Source: an uncultured Eubacteriales bacterium
GTDB lineage: Bacteria > Bacillota > Clostridia > Oscillospirales > CAG-272
Assembly (NCBI GenBank): GCA_934433485.1
Contig: CAKRZR010000009.1
Location: 1-64,000 of the forward strand
DNA: 64,000 nt
Reading direction: 5' to 3'
How positions within the stretch are numbered: the stretch's first letter is position 1; each line of letters begins with the position of its first letter. The notes beneath the pieces were generated by a model, which was not told the DNA's origin, made no database searches, and was given only the letters and a program-made list of their open reading frames with translations. Below are positions 8,504 to 17,564 of this stretch, in pieces. A program made the position numbers and the translations under genes.

Positions 8504-8605
8504 TGGGAAATCTGTAAGAAAATTCAGATGTTTTTGCGCTTTATCGGGATAAAATGTCCTGCCGTGCCATCTCATTCGCATCGTTTTGTGGATTTGTTGG
8601 ATTTT

Positions 8606-8620
8606 ACGAAAATGTTTCGT
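8606..8620. promoter_or_regulatory. Palindromic operator candidate ACGAAAATGTTTCGT
   Basis: Perfect 6-bp arms ACGAAA and TTTCGT around ATG, ending 11 bases upstream of the -35 box of the next gene. This looks like a dimeric regulator site; the regulator is unknown. Confidence 0.5.
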
Positions 8621-8631
8621 GCAAAACCCCG

Positions 8632-8660
8632 TTGACTTTACAATTTTTCTATGCTATACT
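8632..8660 (+). promoter_or_regulatory. Promoter of the 8759 glycosidase-like gene
   Basis: TTGACT (8632-8637), 17-base spacer, TATACT (8655-8660). Confidence 0.8.
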
Positions 8661-8758
8661 GGTTCTGACATAAGCTGTTTTGCTGTGATGGCGCGGCGGA
8701 ATGGCGAAAGGCGAACGATTTGTATAAAAATTCCCGGTAAAGGAAAGGAGAGACAACA

Positions 8759-10798
8759 ATGTTATCCCAAAGACTTGGCAGCGATACCCAAAAGGATCCG
8801 CGCTTCATCGATGAATTTGTTGCGGCTGTACACCGGCATCCCGGCTGCTGCGACGAGGTGTGGCTGGCGACCGATTACGGCTTTCCACCGCTGTCCGTGC
8901 ATGCCTCCTCCGCGGAAAACCTCGCGGTCACAGCAGAAAAGCTGCGGAAAATCGGCATGCGTGTATCCATGCAGCTGTCGAACAGTGTAGGACACGGGCA
9001 GTATATGGCAACGAGGGACTGCTCCGGACTGGTGTACGACAGCTCACCGGTCGAGCATATGGTGGGACCGGACGGCACGGTAGCGGAATACTGCTTCTGC
9101 TGGCATGGCGAGCATTTCCGCAAATATACGTTTGCCGAGATCCGGATGTACGCGGAGAAGCTCCAGCCGTGGTGCGTGTGGGTCGATGACGATATGCGCC
9201 CGAACAACCACAATCCCGTGTCCTACGGCTGCTTCTGCGACGACTGTATGCGCCGGTTCAACGAACAGTACGGCAGTCATTTCACCAGAGAGGAGCTGGT
9301 ACAGGAGATCAGCTTCGGCGACCCCGTGTGGAGAGAGCGACACATCTCCTTTATCCGGGATGGATTGCACGATTTCTGCCTCGCGCTCGGACGGGCGATC
9401 CACGAGGTGTCCCCGGAGAGCCGGATGGGTTATCAGGGCTGCGCAAACGGTGGATATTCCGGCTTCGGTTACGCGTTCATCTACGACGCGATGCGGGAGG
9501 CGACCGGAAAAGCACCGTTGTCCAGACCCGGCGGCGGCGCCTACAGCGATCACAATCCGCAGGAATTCATCTGGAAGGGCGAGATTCTTTCCTATCAGAA
9601 CTTTATGCTGCCCGATTACGTGACCGACCGGCGTCCGGAGATCGAAAGTCTGCCCGACGTCGTATACGGCAAGAGCATCGGCGGCACCTGCTTTGAAACG
9701 ACGTACTATCTCGCACTCGGCAATACGGCAATGAGCTACGCGATGCTCATGAACGACTATGAGCCGATGTCGTGGCATGAAAAAATGCTCACCGCCTTTG
9801 CCGATCACCGTCCGTACTGGGAAAAGCTGTCGCAGCTCAGTCTGACCACAGAGCCGGACGGCTGGAATCTCGCGCTGTCGAAAAAGGCGTACCTTCAAAA
9901 AACGGATCGTCCGCTCGGATATACCGCGGAATATTATAACGACGCGCACGAAATGCGTCCTATCGGAATCCCGATGATGATGCACCCGCATCCGGAAAAC
10001 GGCACTGTGCGCTTCCTGACGGAGAACAACGCAAAAGCCATGGCGGAGGATGAGATCGACGCGCTGCTCTATTGTCCCGTCGTCGCGAGCGGCGGTGCGA
10101 TCGCGGTTCTGCAAGCGCGCGGGATCGATCTGCCGTTACGCGCGGAGCCTGTGGACACGTCCCGCCTCGGCATGCGGTACACGGACGCGCAGGTCAACGA
10201 GGGATTTGCGCATCGGAGCTGGTTCGGACAGTTCCTCGACGTAAGCGGCTATCGACTGCTGCCAAAAGAGGACGCGATCTTCCTCCCGCTCGGCGAATAT
10301 ATCGTCACGATTCCTGCCGGCGACACCGAAAGCATCCCTGTTTACCGCGCCAATGCCGGCATCGCGAAGTACAAGCTGACCGGGGATATTTCCGACGGCA
10401 TTGTCCGCACGAAATACGGCGCGCGCTGGGCGGTATTCGGCTTTGACTGCGGCAGACGGACGATCAGCACGGAAAAACGCACCCAATATCTCCGTGCGGC
10501 TCAGTATATCTCCGGCAAGATCCCATCCGCGGTTCTGCTGACTCCGATTCAGGCAATTGTCCTGCCGCGCGTGACAAAGGATGGCAGGTTGGCGGCATTT
10601 TCTGTGACCAACTGTACCGTTGCCGACAGCGGAGAGCTTGCCGTGCAGATCCACGATCCCGTAGGACGGCACGCGACATACATGGGGCAGTACATCCCGG
10701 AGACGGAGGTGGAGCTGCGGGAGATCGGTGAAAATCTTTATGAGGCGATCCTCCCGAACGTGCGTCCATGGTCGGTGGGAACGCTGTTCCTGCGGTAA
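8759..10798 (+). CDS. Uncharacterised TIM-barrel glycoside hydrolase-like protein
   Basis: A 679-residue protein without signal peptide or membrane segment, so probably cytoplasmic. I do not recognise a named family. Features that suggest a retaining glycosidase-type TIM barrel are the strand-like segment VWVDDDMRP (near residue 140), the Cys motif YGCFCDDCMRRF just after it (a CxxC element that could bind metal), and the WYxxDEP-like acidic loops seen in GH42-like enzymes. The C-terminal third reads like beta-sandwich domains (RAEPVDTSRLGMRY; then LAAFSVTNCTV). It has its own promoter and a palindromic operator candidate and sits alone between proB (divergent) and an M16C peptidase (convergent). 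A function in glycan breakdown is an inference. Confidence 0.6.
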   Translation: MLSQRLGSDTQKDPRFIDEFVAAVHRHPGCCDEVWLATDYGFPPLSVHASSAENLAVTAEKLRKIGMRVSMQLSNSVGHGQYMATRDCSGLVYDSSPVEHMVGPDGTVAEYCFCWHGEHFRKYTFAEIRMYAEKLQPWCVWVDDDMRPNNHNPVSYGCFCDDCMRRFNEQYGSHFTREELVQEISFGDPVWRERHISFIRDGLHDFCLALGRAIHEVSPESRMGYQGCANGGYSGFGYAFIYDAMREATGKAPLSRPGGGAYSDHNPQEFIWKGEILSYQNFMLPDYVTDRRPEIESLPDVVYGKSIGGTCFETTYYLALGNTAMSYAMLMNDYEPMSWHEKMLTAFADHRPYWEKLSQLSLTTEPDGWNLALSKKAYLQKTDRPLGYTAEYYNDAHEMRPIGIPMMMHPHPENGTVRFLTENNAKAMAEDEIDALLYCPVVASGGAIAVLQARGIDLPLRAEPVDTSRLGMRYTDAQVNEGFAHRSWFGQFLDVSGYRLLPKEDAIFLPLGEYIVTIPAGDTESIPVYRANAGIAKYKLTGDISDGIVRTKYGARWAVFGFDCGRRTISTEKRTQYLRAAQYISGKIPSAVLLTPIQAIVLPRVTKDGRLAAFSVTNCTVADSGELAVQIHDPVGRHATYMGQYIPETEVELREIGENLYEAILPNVRPWSVGTLFLR

Positions 10799-10830
10799 AA
10801 ATCGAACCGCAAACCGTAAAAATCCATAGA

Positions 10831-10885
10831 AAAAACGCTCGAAGAACGGTTCTGCGGAAGAACAGTCTCCGGGCGTTTTTCTGTT
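10831..10885. terminator. Bidirectional terminator
   Basis: A-run and AAAAACGCTCG (from 10831) pair with CGGGCGTTTTT (10870-10880), with T-runs on both strands. It separates two convergent genes. Confidence 0.75.
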
Positions 10886-10891
10886 TTGACG

Positions 10892-13825
10892 TTATTCCAC
10901 CGTAATCACGCGGTCGAACATATCCTTATTTTCCTCGATCAGCTTCGCGTTGCCGACGGCGCAGACGAATCCATCCGTCATGGTGCTGTCGATGGCATCG
11001 GCGATCTCGTGGAAGCGATCCACGGTGATGTCCAGTGCCTCGTGCCGTTCGCGGTTGATGTCCTCGTAGGTCTTATCACCGATATATGCCTGGAACGAGC
11101 GGGTCGCCTTGCCGGAAGGAGACATCGGATAGTCCACAGAGGAGAACGTTCCGATGATGAAGCGGTTCAGTTCTTCATCGGTCAGCGCGAGATCCCGTAC
11201 ATAATCGCCTGTTTTCTCGTAAACCTCGTTCGTCTGGGCGAGCTTGGGATCGCGGTAGGAGTAGAAGAACAGGGAATCCGCATTGAAGCCGCAGCCACAG
11301 CCATACGCGCCGCCCTTGACCCGGATCTTCTGATAGAGATATTCCAGGCTGACAGCGGTACGTACGACCTGCATATCCCCGCTGTACGGCGCGTTCATCC
11401 GTCCGGCACGCGCGAGATACGTCACCTGCGACGAGATCATGAACCCTTCGTTTTTCGCGACCGGGCAGAGAGGAGCGGCGGTCGGCAGCACCGGACGATC
11501 GATACGGAACGCGTCGATGAATCCGGGGAGATTCTCCTCCATCTGTGCTGTGCCTGCGTTGTCCGAGGCGAGACTGAGGATCAGTTTGTCGGGATCGCAG
11601 ATGGCGTGTACCACCTGGTCGAGCATATCGGCAACGGCATCCGCCTTTTCGTCAAAATGCGCCAGAAGATCCTTGAGGAACCAGAAGTAATCCATACCGG
11701 AAAGCAGCTCGTTGTACAGCGAGATCGGCTGATAATACGAGCGGACTCTGGCGATGGTGACGGCATGACCGCTGTTCTGGATCCGCCGTTCCAGTCCGGA
11801 TACCACCTCCTGTACGATCTCGCGGAGCCGCTTGGTGTCGTGGAAATGGGTAGTAGACAGAACTTCCCGTACGGTATCCAGCGCGTAGGGGACCTTGTCG
11901 GCAAGGACCCGGAATGCGGCGGTGAAATACGGACGGTACGCCTGCGGATCGCCATACACGCTGTATACATTCGCGCCGTAGCCCATGCTGCCCGTATTCA
12001 GCTTTGTCTCAATGGTCAGCTCCCCATAGGAATGCGCGTCGGTATCCATGCTGCCGAGGGTCGCCGCAAGGAGTCCGAGATAGGGGATGGTTTCCTCCGG
12101 CAGCTCCGGTAAGGCAAAGCAGAGTCTGGCGTAGGTGATGCCGTTCGTTTCCAGATCGTGCGCCACGGTTTTCACGCCGCCGACGGTGCATTCGCGATTC
12201 TGCAAAGCGGGCGCGTCGTAGGGGATGTCGTGTCGATCGAGAACCGGGATGCAGTGCAGCTCCTCATAAGTCGGTTCTCTCTGCTGGTATTCGCGAAGCG
12301 CGGCGGTATCGTCGATGATGGCCTGTACCTCCTCCGGCGAGAGGGACGCTTTGTATGCCGCCAACCTCTCGGTCAGCTTTGCCTCGTTCGCTTCATTCAG
12401 ACCCGGGACAGGGACAAGCTCCACTCTTACGCCGTGGTCGCAGGCAAGAAGCTTATTCCGGATCAGGTTTTCATAATACCCGGTGCCGATCTTCTTCCGA
12501 AGCGTATCATATACGTCGAGAACGTGGAGATAGTCGAACGGCTTGTCATCGTCGTAGAGCCAGCTCTGGAGCATGCTGAGCGCATAGGACAAACCGCGCG
12601 GACTGCCGCCGTAATCGGCTTCGCGGAACCGGAACTCGTTGTTGTTGATCACGGCAAGGATCGCTTTTTCGTTGATGCCCTCGTCCACGATCTTTTGCAG
12701 CGATTCCCGGATCACGTCGTAGAAGCGGTCGTAGTCCTCGGATTTCGCGTTCTTTGCCACGATGCAGAAGAGATCTTCCAACATATGGTTCTCAAATCCG
12801 CCGTAGATGTCCGCACCGATACCCGCGTCGAGAAGCGCCTGCTTCAGCGGTGCGCCGGGCTGATTGAGCAGTACCTCGCCGAGCAGATCCCACGCGGCGG
12901 TTTCCACGGTGTCGAGATTGGACGAGCAGGCGGCGGCAAAGCCAAAATACGATTTGCCCGCGGGATCCTCGTCCTTGCCTATCGGGTATTCGCGGCGCGC
13001 TTCCCGGACAGTGCCGAAGTGCGGCTGCGGATGGACAGCGGAATCGGGGGAGATCGCGTCAAAGTGGGAGAGATATTCGGTGTCAAGGAAGGTAAGCCGC
13101 TCCTCCACATCCATGTTGCCGCAAAGGAAGATATAGCTGTTCGACGGATGGTAGTAGCGGCGATGGAAATTGAGGTAATCCTCATAGGTCAGCGTCGGGA
13201 TCACGTCCGGATTGCCGCCGGAGTCCACACCATACGTGGTGTCCGGATTGCAGCTCTGCATCATCGTGTCGTAGATCACGCCGTCCGGGGAGGAATACGC
13301 GCCCTTCATCTCGCTGTATACGACGCCATTGATGACAAGCGGATCGTCGGCGTTCTCAAGCTCGTAATGCCAGCCCTCCTGCTCGAAGATCTGCCGGTAT
13401 TTGTAGATATTCGGATAGAACACCGCGTCGAGATACACGTGCATCAGGTTGCAGAAATCGCGGTCGTTGCAGGACGCCACCGGATAAAGGGTTTTGTCCG
13501 GATAGGTCATAGCGTTCAGGAACGTGTTGAGCGACCCCTTGGCAAGCTGCATGAACGGATCGCGGCTCGGGAAATGTTCACTGCCGTTTAACACCGTGTG
13601 CTCAATGATATGCGGTACACCGGTGCTGTCGGACGGTGTGGTACGGAAAGCGGCGCAGAAGGTTTTGTTTTCCTCATCGCTGGATAGAACGCAGACGCGC
13701 GCTCCGGATTTGTTGTGTCGGAAAATCAGTCCGAGCGACTTGATGTCATCTAAGTATTCTTCTTTGACGAGCGTATAGGCAGGCAATGGAGAAAGTTCTG
13801 CGGCAGAATGGATACACTTGGACAT
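10892..13825 (-). CDS. M16C-family zinc metallopeptidase (presequence protease-like)
   Basis: A 977-residue peptidase of the PreP/falcilysin type (M16C), full length for the family. The inverted zinc motif HIIEH is near residue 72, with the downstream Glu region expected near 150; the following segment GSLNTFLNAMTYPDKT is highly typical of M16C. The family folds into a closed chamber that degrades short peptides. No signal peptide is visible, so a cytoplasmic peptide-scavenging role is likely. It lies downstream of the ADP-ribosylglycohydrolase gene of the same strand, with a hairpin in the 102-base gap, so linkage is uncertain. Confidence 0.92.
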   Translation of the reverse strand: MSKCIHSAAELSPLPAYTLVKEEYLDDIKSLGLIFRHNKSGARVCVLSSDEENKTFCAAFRTTPSDSTGVPHIIEHTVLNGSEHFPSRDPFMQLAKGSLNTFLNAMTYPDKTLYPVASCNDRDFCNLMHVYLDAVFYPNIYKYRQIFEQEGWHYELENADDPLVINGVVYSEMKGAYSSPDGVIYDTMMQSCNPDTTYGVDSGGNPDVIPTLTYEDYLNFHRRYYHPSNSYIFLCGNMDVEERLTFLDTEYLSHFDAISPDSAVHPQPHFGTVREARREYPIGKDEDPAGKSYFGFAAACSSNLDTVETAAWDLLGEVLLNQPGAPLKQALLDAGIGADIYGGFENHMLEDLFCIVAKNAKSEDYDRFYDVIRESLQKIVDEGINEKAILAVINNNEFRFREADYGGSPRGLSYALSMLQSWLYDDDKPFDYLHVLDVYDTLRKKIGTGYYENLIRNKLLACDHGVRVELVPVPGLNEANEAKLTERLAAYKASLSPEEVQAIIDDTAALREYQQREPTYEELHCIPVLDRHDIPYDAPALQNRECTVGGVKTVAHDLETNGITYARLCFALPELPEETIPYLGLLAATLGSMDTDAHSYGELTIETKLNTGSMGYGANVYSVYGDPQAYRPYFTAAFRVLADKVPYALDTVREVLSTTHFHDTKRLREIVQEVVSGLERRIQNSGHAVTIARVRSYYQPISLYNELLSGMDYFWFLKDLLAHFDEKADAVADMLDQVVHAICDPDKLILSLASDNAGTAQMEENLPGFIDAFRIDRPVLPTAAPLCPVAKNEGFMISSQVTYLARAGRMNAPYSGDMQVVRTAVSLEYLYQKIRVKGGAYGCGCGFNADSLFFYSYRDPKLAQTNEVYEKTGDYVRDLALTDEELNRFIIGTFSSVDYPMSPSGKATRSFQAYIGDKTYEDINRERHEALDITVDRFHEIADAIDSTMTDGFVCAVGNAKLIEENKDMFDRVITVE

Positions 13826-13866
13826 TTGCGGTTTGCTCCTTTCGGGATAATTGATATGGCGTATAG

Positions 13867-13914
13867 TACAATTCCCGCTTTTCTATACCGTGCGGTGGAA
13901 AAACGGGAATTGTA
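13867..13914. other. Perfect inverted repeat between two minus-strand genes
   Basis: TACAATTCCCG (13867-13877) pairs with CGGGAATTGTA (13904-13914) around a 26-base loop. There is no clear T-run on the minus strand, so it may be an mRNA-processing or stabilising hairpin rather than a terminator. Confidence 0.5.
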
Positions 13915-13927
13915 GTGAGTGACAGGA

Positions 13928-15268
13928 TTATTTGCCGAGCAGGGTCATGGTGTGCTCCGCGAGGAAGTCGACCGTTACGTGGTTGTAGCCGTCGATGGAG
14001 GTGCGCAGATTGCCGCCGAACGGAGCGATCCACTCCTCCGGGATACCCGCGTTCATCATACCGACGATGGAGCCGACTGTGGCACCGTTGCAGTCGGTAT
14101 CGAAGCAAGCCTGAACCGCGATGCAGATGGACTTGCCAAAATCACCGTTGCCCCAGAGCAGACCCATTACTACGATCATAGCGTTGGAGTTCGTATAGCA
14201 CCAGCCATTCGCGGAATGCTCATCGTAGCGGCTGTGGATGTGCGCGATGGCGTCGTCCACGGTCTTGCCCGCATCGTACATGGCGATGATCTCATCCACA
14301 TCGGCGCGCAGACGGCTCTTTTCCGGTACATACGCAAGACCGGTTTCGATGATCTTTTTGATGTCGTTCGTGCACGCAGCGGCGGCGTTCATGGCGGAGA
14401 TGAACATTTCGCCGTAGATACCGTTCTTGACGTGGGAAATGGACGCGTCACGGAACGCCATGGATGCGGCAGCTGCGGGATCACCGGGGTTACAGTAGCC
14501 GAAGAAGTCCCCGCGGATCTGCGCGCCGATCCATTCACGGTACGGATTCTTGTAGGACGCGGTCTCCGGCGGCAGAAGTCCAAGTGCGGCGTTGCGGTAT
14601 GCGGCACGTTCTGCCGTGCAGGTGGCGAACATCGGGATCCAGGTCATCCACGCTTCCATGACGTCCATGGGCTTGAAATCGCGACCGTAGCGTTCCACGA
14701 GCTTCATAGCGAACGTGGTGTAGTTGGTGTCGTCGTCGATGGGCATGCAGTTGTCTATGTTGTCGGCAAAGCACGCTCCCGCCCAGACCTTCTTTTCGCT
14801 GAAGAAATGCTCCGGGATGTCGCGGCGGAAGAAATAGCGGTTCAGCGGATAGTTGTTCGATTCCTTCAGCACCGGCCACATCAGCTCAGAACGCCAGCCT
14901 TCTACCGGCTTGCCGAGCAGACAGCCTGCGATACGGCCGTACCACGCGCCCTTGATGTGCTCCTGCAGATTTTCCGGCACCGTGGGCAGAACGGGAGCGG
15001 ACTTTGCGGAGGGCGAGGCGGCGATGATGGATTCGTAATCAGACGGTTCTACATACGGATAATCTGCACGGACCGGATGCGCACGCATAGCGTCACAGAT
15101 CACTTCAATCGCATCTTCAATATCGCGGCGGTCATCATCGGTGATGCCATGTGCGATCGCTTCACAAAGCGGTTTATAGCTCGAGACGTCCTTGCCTTCC
15201 ATCAGGCACTGTTCGTACTCGGTCATGATGTCTCCGGCAAGGCGGAGCCAGGGTTGATTCTTCAGCAT
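13928..15268 (-). CDS. ADP-ribosylglycohydrolase family protein
   Basis: A 446-residue member of the DraG/ARH fold. The core begins near residue 90 (GAWYGRIAGCLLGKPVEGW). The two metal sites are recognisable as IDDDTNYT (near residue 172) and DTDCNGATVGSIVG (near 400). Known relatives cleave ADP-ribose from proteins or small molecules, with di-Mg2+ at the active site, but many gut-bacterial homologues next to sugar genes have unknown substrates. The N-terminal 85 residues are extra to the core. An AAGGAGG site decides the start. It follows a sugar isomerase-like gene by 94 bases with a hairpin between, and the pair is probably one operon. Confidence 0.85.
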   Translation of the reverse strand: MLKNQPWLRLAGDIMTEYEQCLMEGKDVSSYKPLCEAIAHGITDDDRRDIEDAIEVICDAMRAHPVRADYPYVEPSDYESIIAASPSAKSAPVLPTVPENLQEHIKGAWYGRIAGCLLGKPVEGWRSELMWPVLKESNNYPLNRYFFRRDIPEHFFSEKKVWAGACFADNIDNCMPIDDDTNYTTFAMKLVERYGRDFKPMDVMEAWMTWIPMFATCTAERAAYRNAALGLLPPETASYKNPYREWIGAQIRGDFFGYCNPGDPAAAASMAFRDASISHVKNGIYGEMFISAMNAAAACTNDIKKIIETGLAYVPEKSRLRADVDEIIAMYDAGKTVDDAIAHIHSRYDEHSANGWCYTNSNAMIVVMGLLWGNGDFGKSICIAVQACFDTDCNGATVGSIVGMMNAGIPEEWIAPFGGNLRTSIDGYNHVTVDFLAEHTMTLLGK

Positions 15269-15304
15269 GGGAAATGCCTCCTTGAAATAGAGAAAAAATA
15301 TGTA

Positions 15305-15341
15305 GTAAAGCAGTCTGCCGACGTCGGCTGCTGCGTTTTAC
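15305..15341. other. Intercistronic hairpin
   Basis: GTAAAGCAG...GCCGACGTCGGC...CTGCGTTTTAC forms a nearly continuous stem with a self-complementary core. On the minus strand a T-rich run starts about 10 bases later, so it could be a partial terminator or stabiliser between the two genes. Confidence 0.45.
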
Positions 15342-15362
15342 CTTAGGGATACAATGTGTGGT

Positions 15363-16169
15363 TTACTGCATCAGGCGCGCGAAATTCTCCGCTACGTCCG
15401 CGATGGTCTTGCCGTCCTTGAAGCCGACCTCATAGGTGAATCTGCCGCTGTAGCCGACCTCCTCCAGCGCCGCGAACATATCGTTCCACGGATTTAAGCC
15501 TTCCATCGGGAACCAGTGCTTCTCGTCCACGAAATCGTAGTCGGAGACGTGCAGGGTCACGATGCGGCTGCCGACCGCGCGGATGAAATCGACATTCGGC
15601 TCGGCGAGATTGTGGTTCGTGTCAAAGCAGACGTGGAGATCGGGAATGGCGTGTAAAAACCGGAGCATATCGGCGGAATTGCGGCAGAGACAGGTGCGCG
15701 GCAGATTCTCGAGTGCCAGCGTGATCCCGGCTTCCTTGGCGATCTTGTTCAGTCTGCCGATTACATCGATGGCGCATTGGAGTCTGTCCTCACGTTCACC
15801 TTCTTCATAAGGCTCGCCGCTCGGATGGATCACAGCGATTTCCACACCGCTGTCCGCCGCCGCACGGAGCAGCTCCGACTGGATCTCGACTACCCTATCG
15901 CGCTTGGCAGGATCGGCAAAGGCGGGATCGAGCAGGGAAAAGGGGGAAAACGGCAGATGCACGGAGGAAATGGTCACGTCATAGGATTTCGCTTTTTCGT
16001 AGATGGCGCGCGCGTTCTTTACATATTCCGTTTCTTCAAACGCGCTGAGATTTCCGCCGGAAAACTCCATATAGTGAATCCCGGCGTTGCGATAGGCTGC
16101 GAGCGTTTCATCCCCGAATTGGGTTGCCGCGTACGAGAGGGCAAGCGGCCAGTTGTGTCTGTCAGTCAT
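15363..16169 (-). CDS. Sugar phosphate isomerase/epimerase-like TIM-barrel protein
   Basis: A 268-residue xylose isomerase-like TIM barrel (AP endonuclease family 2 fold). The likely metal ligands are in LALENLPR, CFDTNHNLAE and TYEVGFKDG, together with the His in VTLHVSDYDF. Such proteins isomerise or epimerise sugars or inositols; the substrate is not readable. A strong AGGGAGG site precedes the ATG. It heads the operon with the ADP-ribosylglycohydrolase, under a promoter carrying a perfect palindrome. Confidence 0.8.
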   Translation of the reverse strand: MTDRHNWPLALSYAATQFGDETLAAYRNAGIHYMEFSGGNLSAFEETEYVKNARAIYEKAKSYDVTISSVHLPFSPFSLLDPAFADPAKRDRVVEIQSELLRAAADSGVEIAVIHPSGEPYEEGEREDRLQCAIDVIGRLNKIAKEAGITLALENLPRTCLCRNSADMLRFLHAIPDLHVCFDTNHNLAEPNVDFIRAVGSRIVTLHVSDYDFVDEKHWFPMEGLNPWNDMFAALEEVGYSGRFTYEVGFKDGKTIADVAENFARLMQ

Positions 16170-16204
16170 TAGAAAGTACCTCCCTATATGACATACGTTC
16201 TGTG

Positions 16205-16220
16205 TACAGAAATTTCTGTA
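16205..16220. promoter_or_regulatory. Perfect 16-bp palindrome TACAGAAATTTCTGTA (operator candidate)
   Basis: It lies 9 bases downstream of the -10 box (16230-16235) and upstream of the ribosome binding site, the usual place of a repressor site. Confidence 0.65.
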
Positions 16221-16229
16221 GGATACCTA

Positions 16230-16258
16230 ATGATACCATAGGTCACGGCAAAATGCAA
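16230..16258 (-). promoter_or_regulatory. Promoter of the isomerase/ADP-ribosylglycohydrolase operon
   Basis: Minus strand TTGCAT (16253-16258), 17-base spacer, TATCAT (16230-16235). Confidence 0.65.
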
Positions 16259-16331
16259 GGGCAATTTGTAAATAACGTGGGAATCGGAACAGAAACCGGG
16301 TGTTTTTTTGTTATGTACAATATATAGCGGT

Positions 16332-17564
16332 TCAGACGATCTGGAACAGATAGAATTTCAGATATTCCGTTTCCGGCACGTTCCAGAGGATCGGGTGATC
16401 GGGCGACTGTGCGCGTTCCTCGATCTGCCGCAGCGCCACATGCGCGTCATCCGCCGCTTCATGGAGCATCCGTTTGAATTGGTCCGGCGGCATGAAGTGA
16501 GAACAGGAGCAGGTCGCGAGGTACCCGCCGCGCGGGAGAAGACGCATCGCCAACGTGTTGATCTCACGGTACCCGCGGTACGCGTTTTTCACCGTGTCCC
16601 GGCTTTTGGTGAATGCCGGCGGATCGAGAATGATGTAGTCGTATTTCCCGCGATTCGCCCTCGATTCCGCGAGAGACCGCAGCAGAGCGAACACATCCGC
16701 GCATTCCACACGCATTCTGTCCGCAACGCCGTTCTTCTCCGCGTTGTGTCGTGCCATCTCAACCGCGTCCTCGGAAATATCAACAGACACTACCTCCGCT
16801 GCTCCGGCAAGGGCGCAGTTCAGACCAAACGAACCGGTATGCGTGAAGCAGTCGAGAATGCGGCGTCCCTTTGCCAGCCTTGCCGCTGCCTGCCGGTTGT
16901 ACTTTTGGTCGAGGAAAAAGCCCGTTTTCTGTCCGTTTACGTAATCGACGGTATAGAGCACACCATTTTCGCGAATGTCCACGGTGCCGCTTTCGTGACC
17001 CGTATGATTCTTTGGTTGCCAATAGCCGCAGTGCCTGTCCATGCCCTCCAATTCCCGCAGTGCGCCGTCACACCGTTCGTAAATTCCGGCAACCGTCACA
17101 CCGCGTGCGGCAAGCACATCGATAAGAAGGGCATAAAGCCGATCCCGACGCACCTCAATTCCCAGAGAGAGCACCTCGGAAACGAGTATATCGCCAAAAC
17201 GGTCGACGGTCCAGCCGGGGAAGCGGTCCGCTTCCCCAAAGATGAGCCGACACGCGCCAAAATCGTCGCCCATGACGGTCATGCGGTAATCGACAGCATG
17301 CTCAAGTCTGCGACGGAAAAACGCGTCGTCAAAGGTATCGTTTGTATTGTCGGAGAGAAGGCGGACGCGTATTTTGGAGTGGCTGTTGAAAAAGCCTGTG
17401 CCGAGATAGCGGTTCTTTCCGGAATAGACGTCGCAGAGACCGCCGTCCGCAGGGACCGATTCCCCGCGTGGCGAGACCTCGTCGCCAAATACCCACGGAT
17501 GACCGCTTTTAATTTTCTTTTCACCTTTATCGGATACCGTAACGGAGGGAAGATTTCGTATCAT
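16332..17564 (-). CDS. RlmI-like 23S rRNA cytosine methyltransferase (PUA + class I SAM)
   Basis: A 410-residue SAM-dependent RNA methyltransferase of the RlmI/RlmO type. An N-terminal PUA domain (KSGHPWVFGDEV near residue 20) is followed by a linker and a Rossmann methyltransferase domain with motif I LDCFTHTGSFG (near 225), DYIILDPPAFTKS (near 303) and the catalytic-region CSCSHF (near 360). It likely makes m5C in 23S rRNA; the exact position is inferred from the family. Its ATG overlaps the MATE gene stop by four bases, so the two are translationally coupled. Confidence 0.88.
   Translation of the reverse strand: MIRNLPSVTVSDKGEKKIKSGHPWVFGDEVSPRGESVPADGGLCDVYSGKNRYLGTGFFNSHSKIRVRLLSDNTNDTFDDAFFRRRLEHAVDYRMTVMGDDFGACRLIFGEADRFPGWTVDRFGDILVSEVLSLGIEVRRDRLYALLIDVLAARGVTVAGIYERCDGALRELEGMDRHCGYWQPKNHTGHESGTVDIRENGVLYTVDYVNGQKTGFFLDQKYNRQAAARLAKGRRILDCFTHTGSFGLNCALAGAAEVVSVDISEDAVEMARHNAEKNGVADRMRVECADVFALLRSLAESRANRGKYDYIILDPPAFTKSRDTVKNAYRGYREINTLAMRLLPRGGYLATCSCSHFMPPDQFKRMLHEAADDAHVALRQIEERAQSPDHPILWNVPETEYLKFYLFQIV

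Noticed and set aside
13867..13914. Intrinsic terminator between the M16C and ADP-ribosylglycohydrolase genes
   Set aside because: The stem is perfect but no T-run follows on the minus strand, so I list it only as a hairpin.
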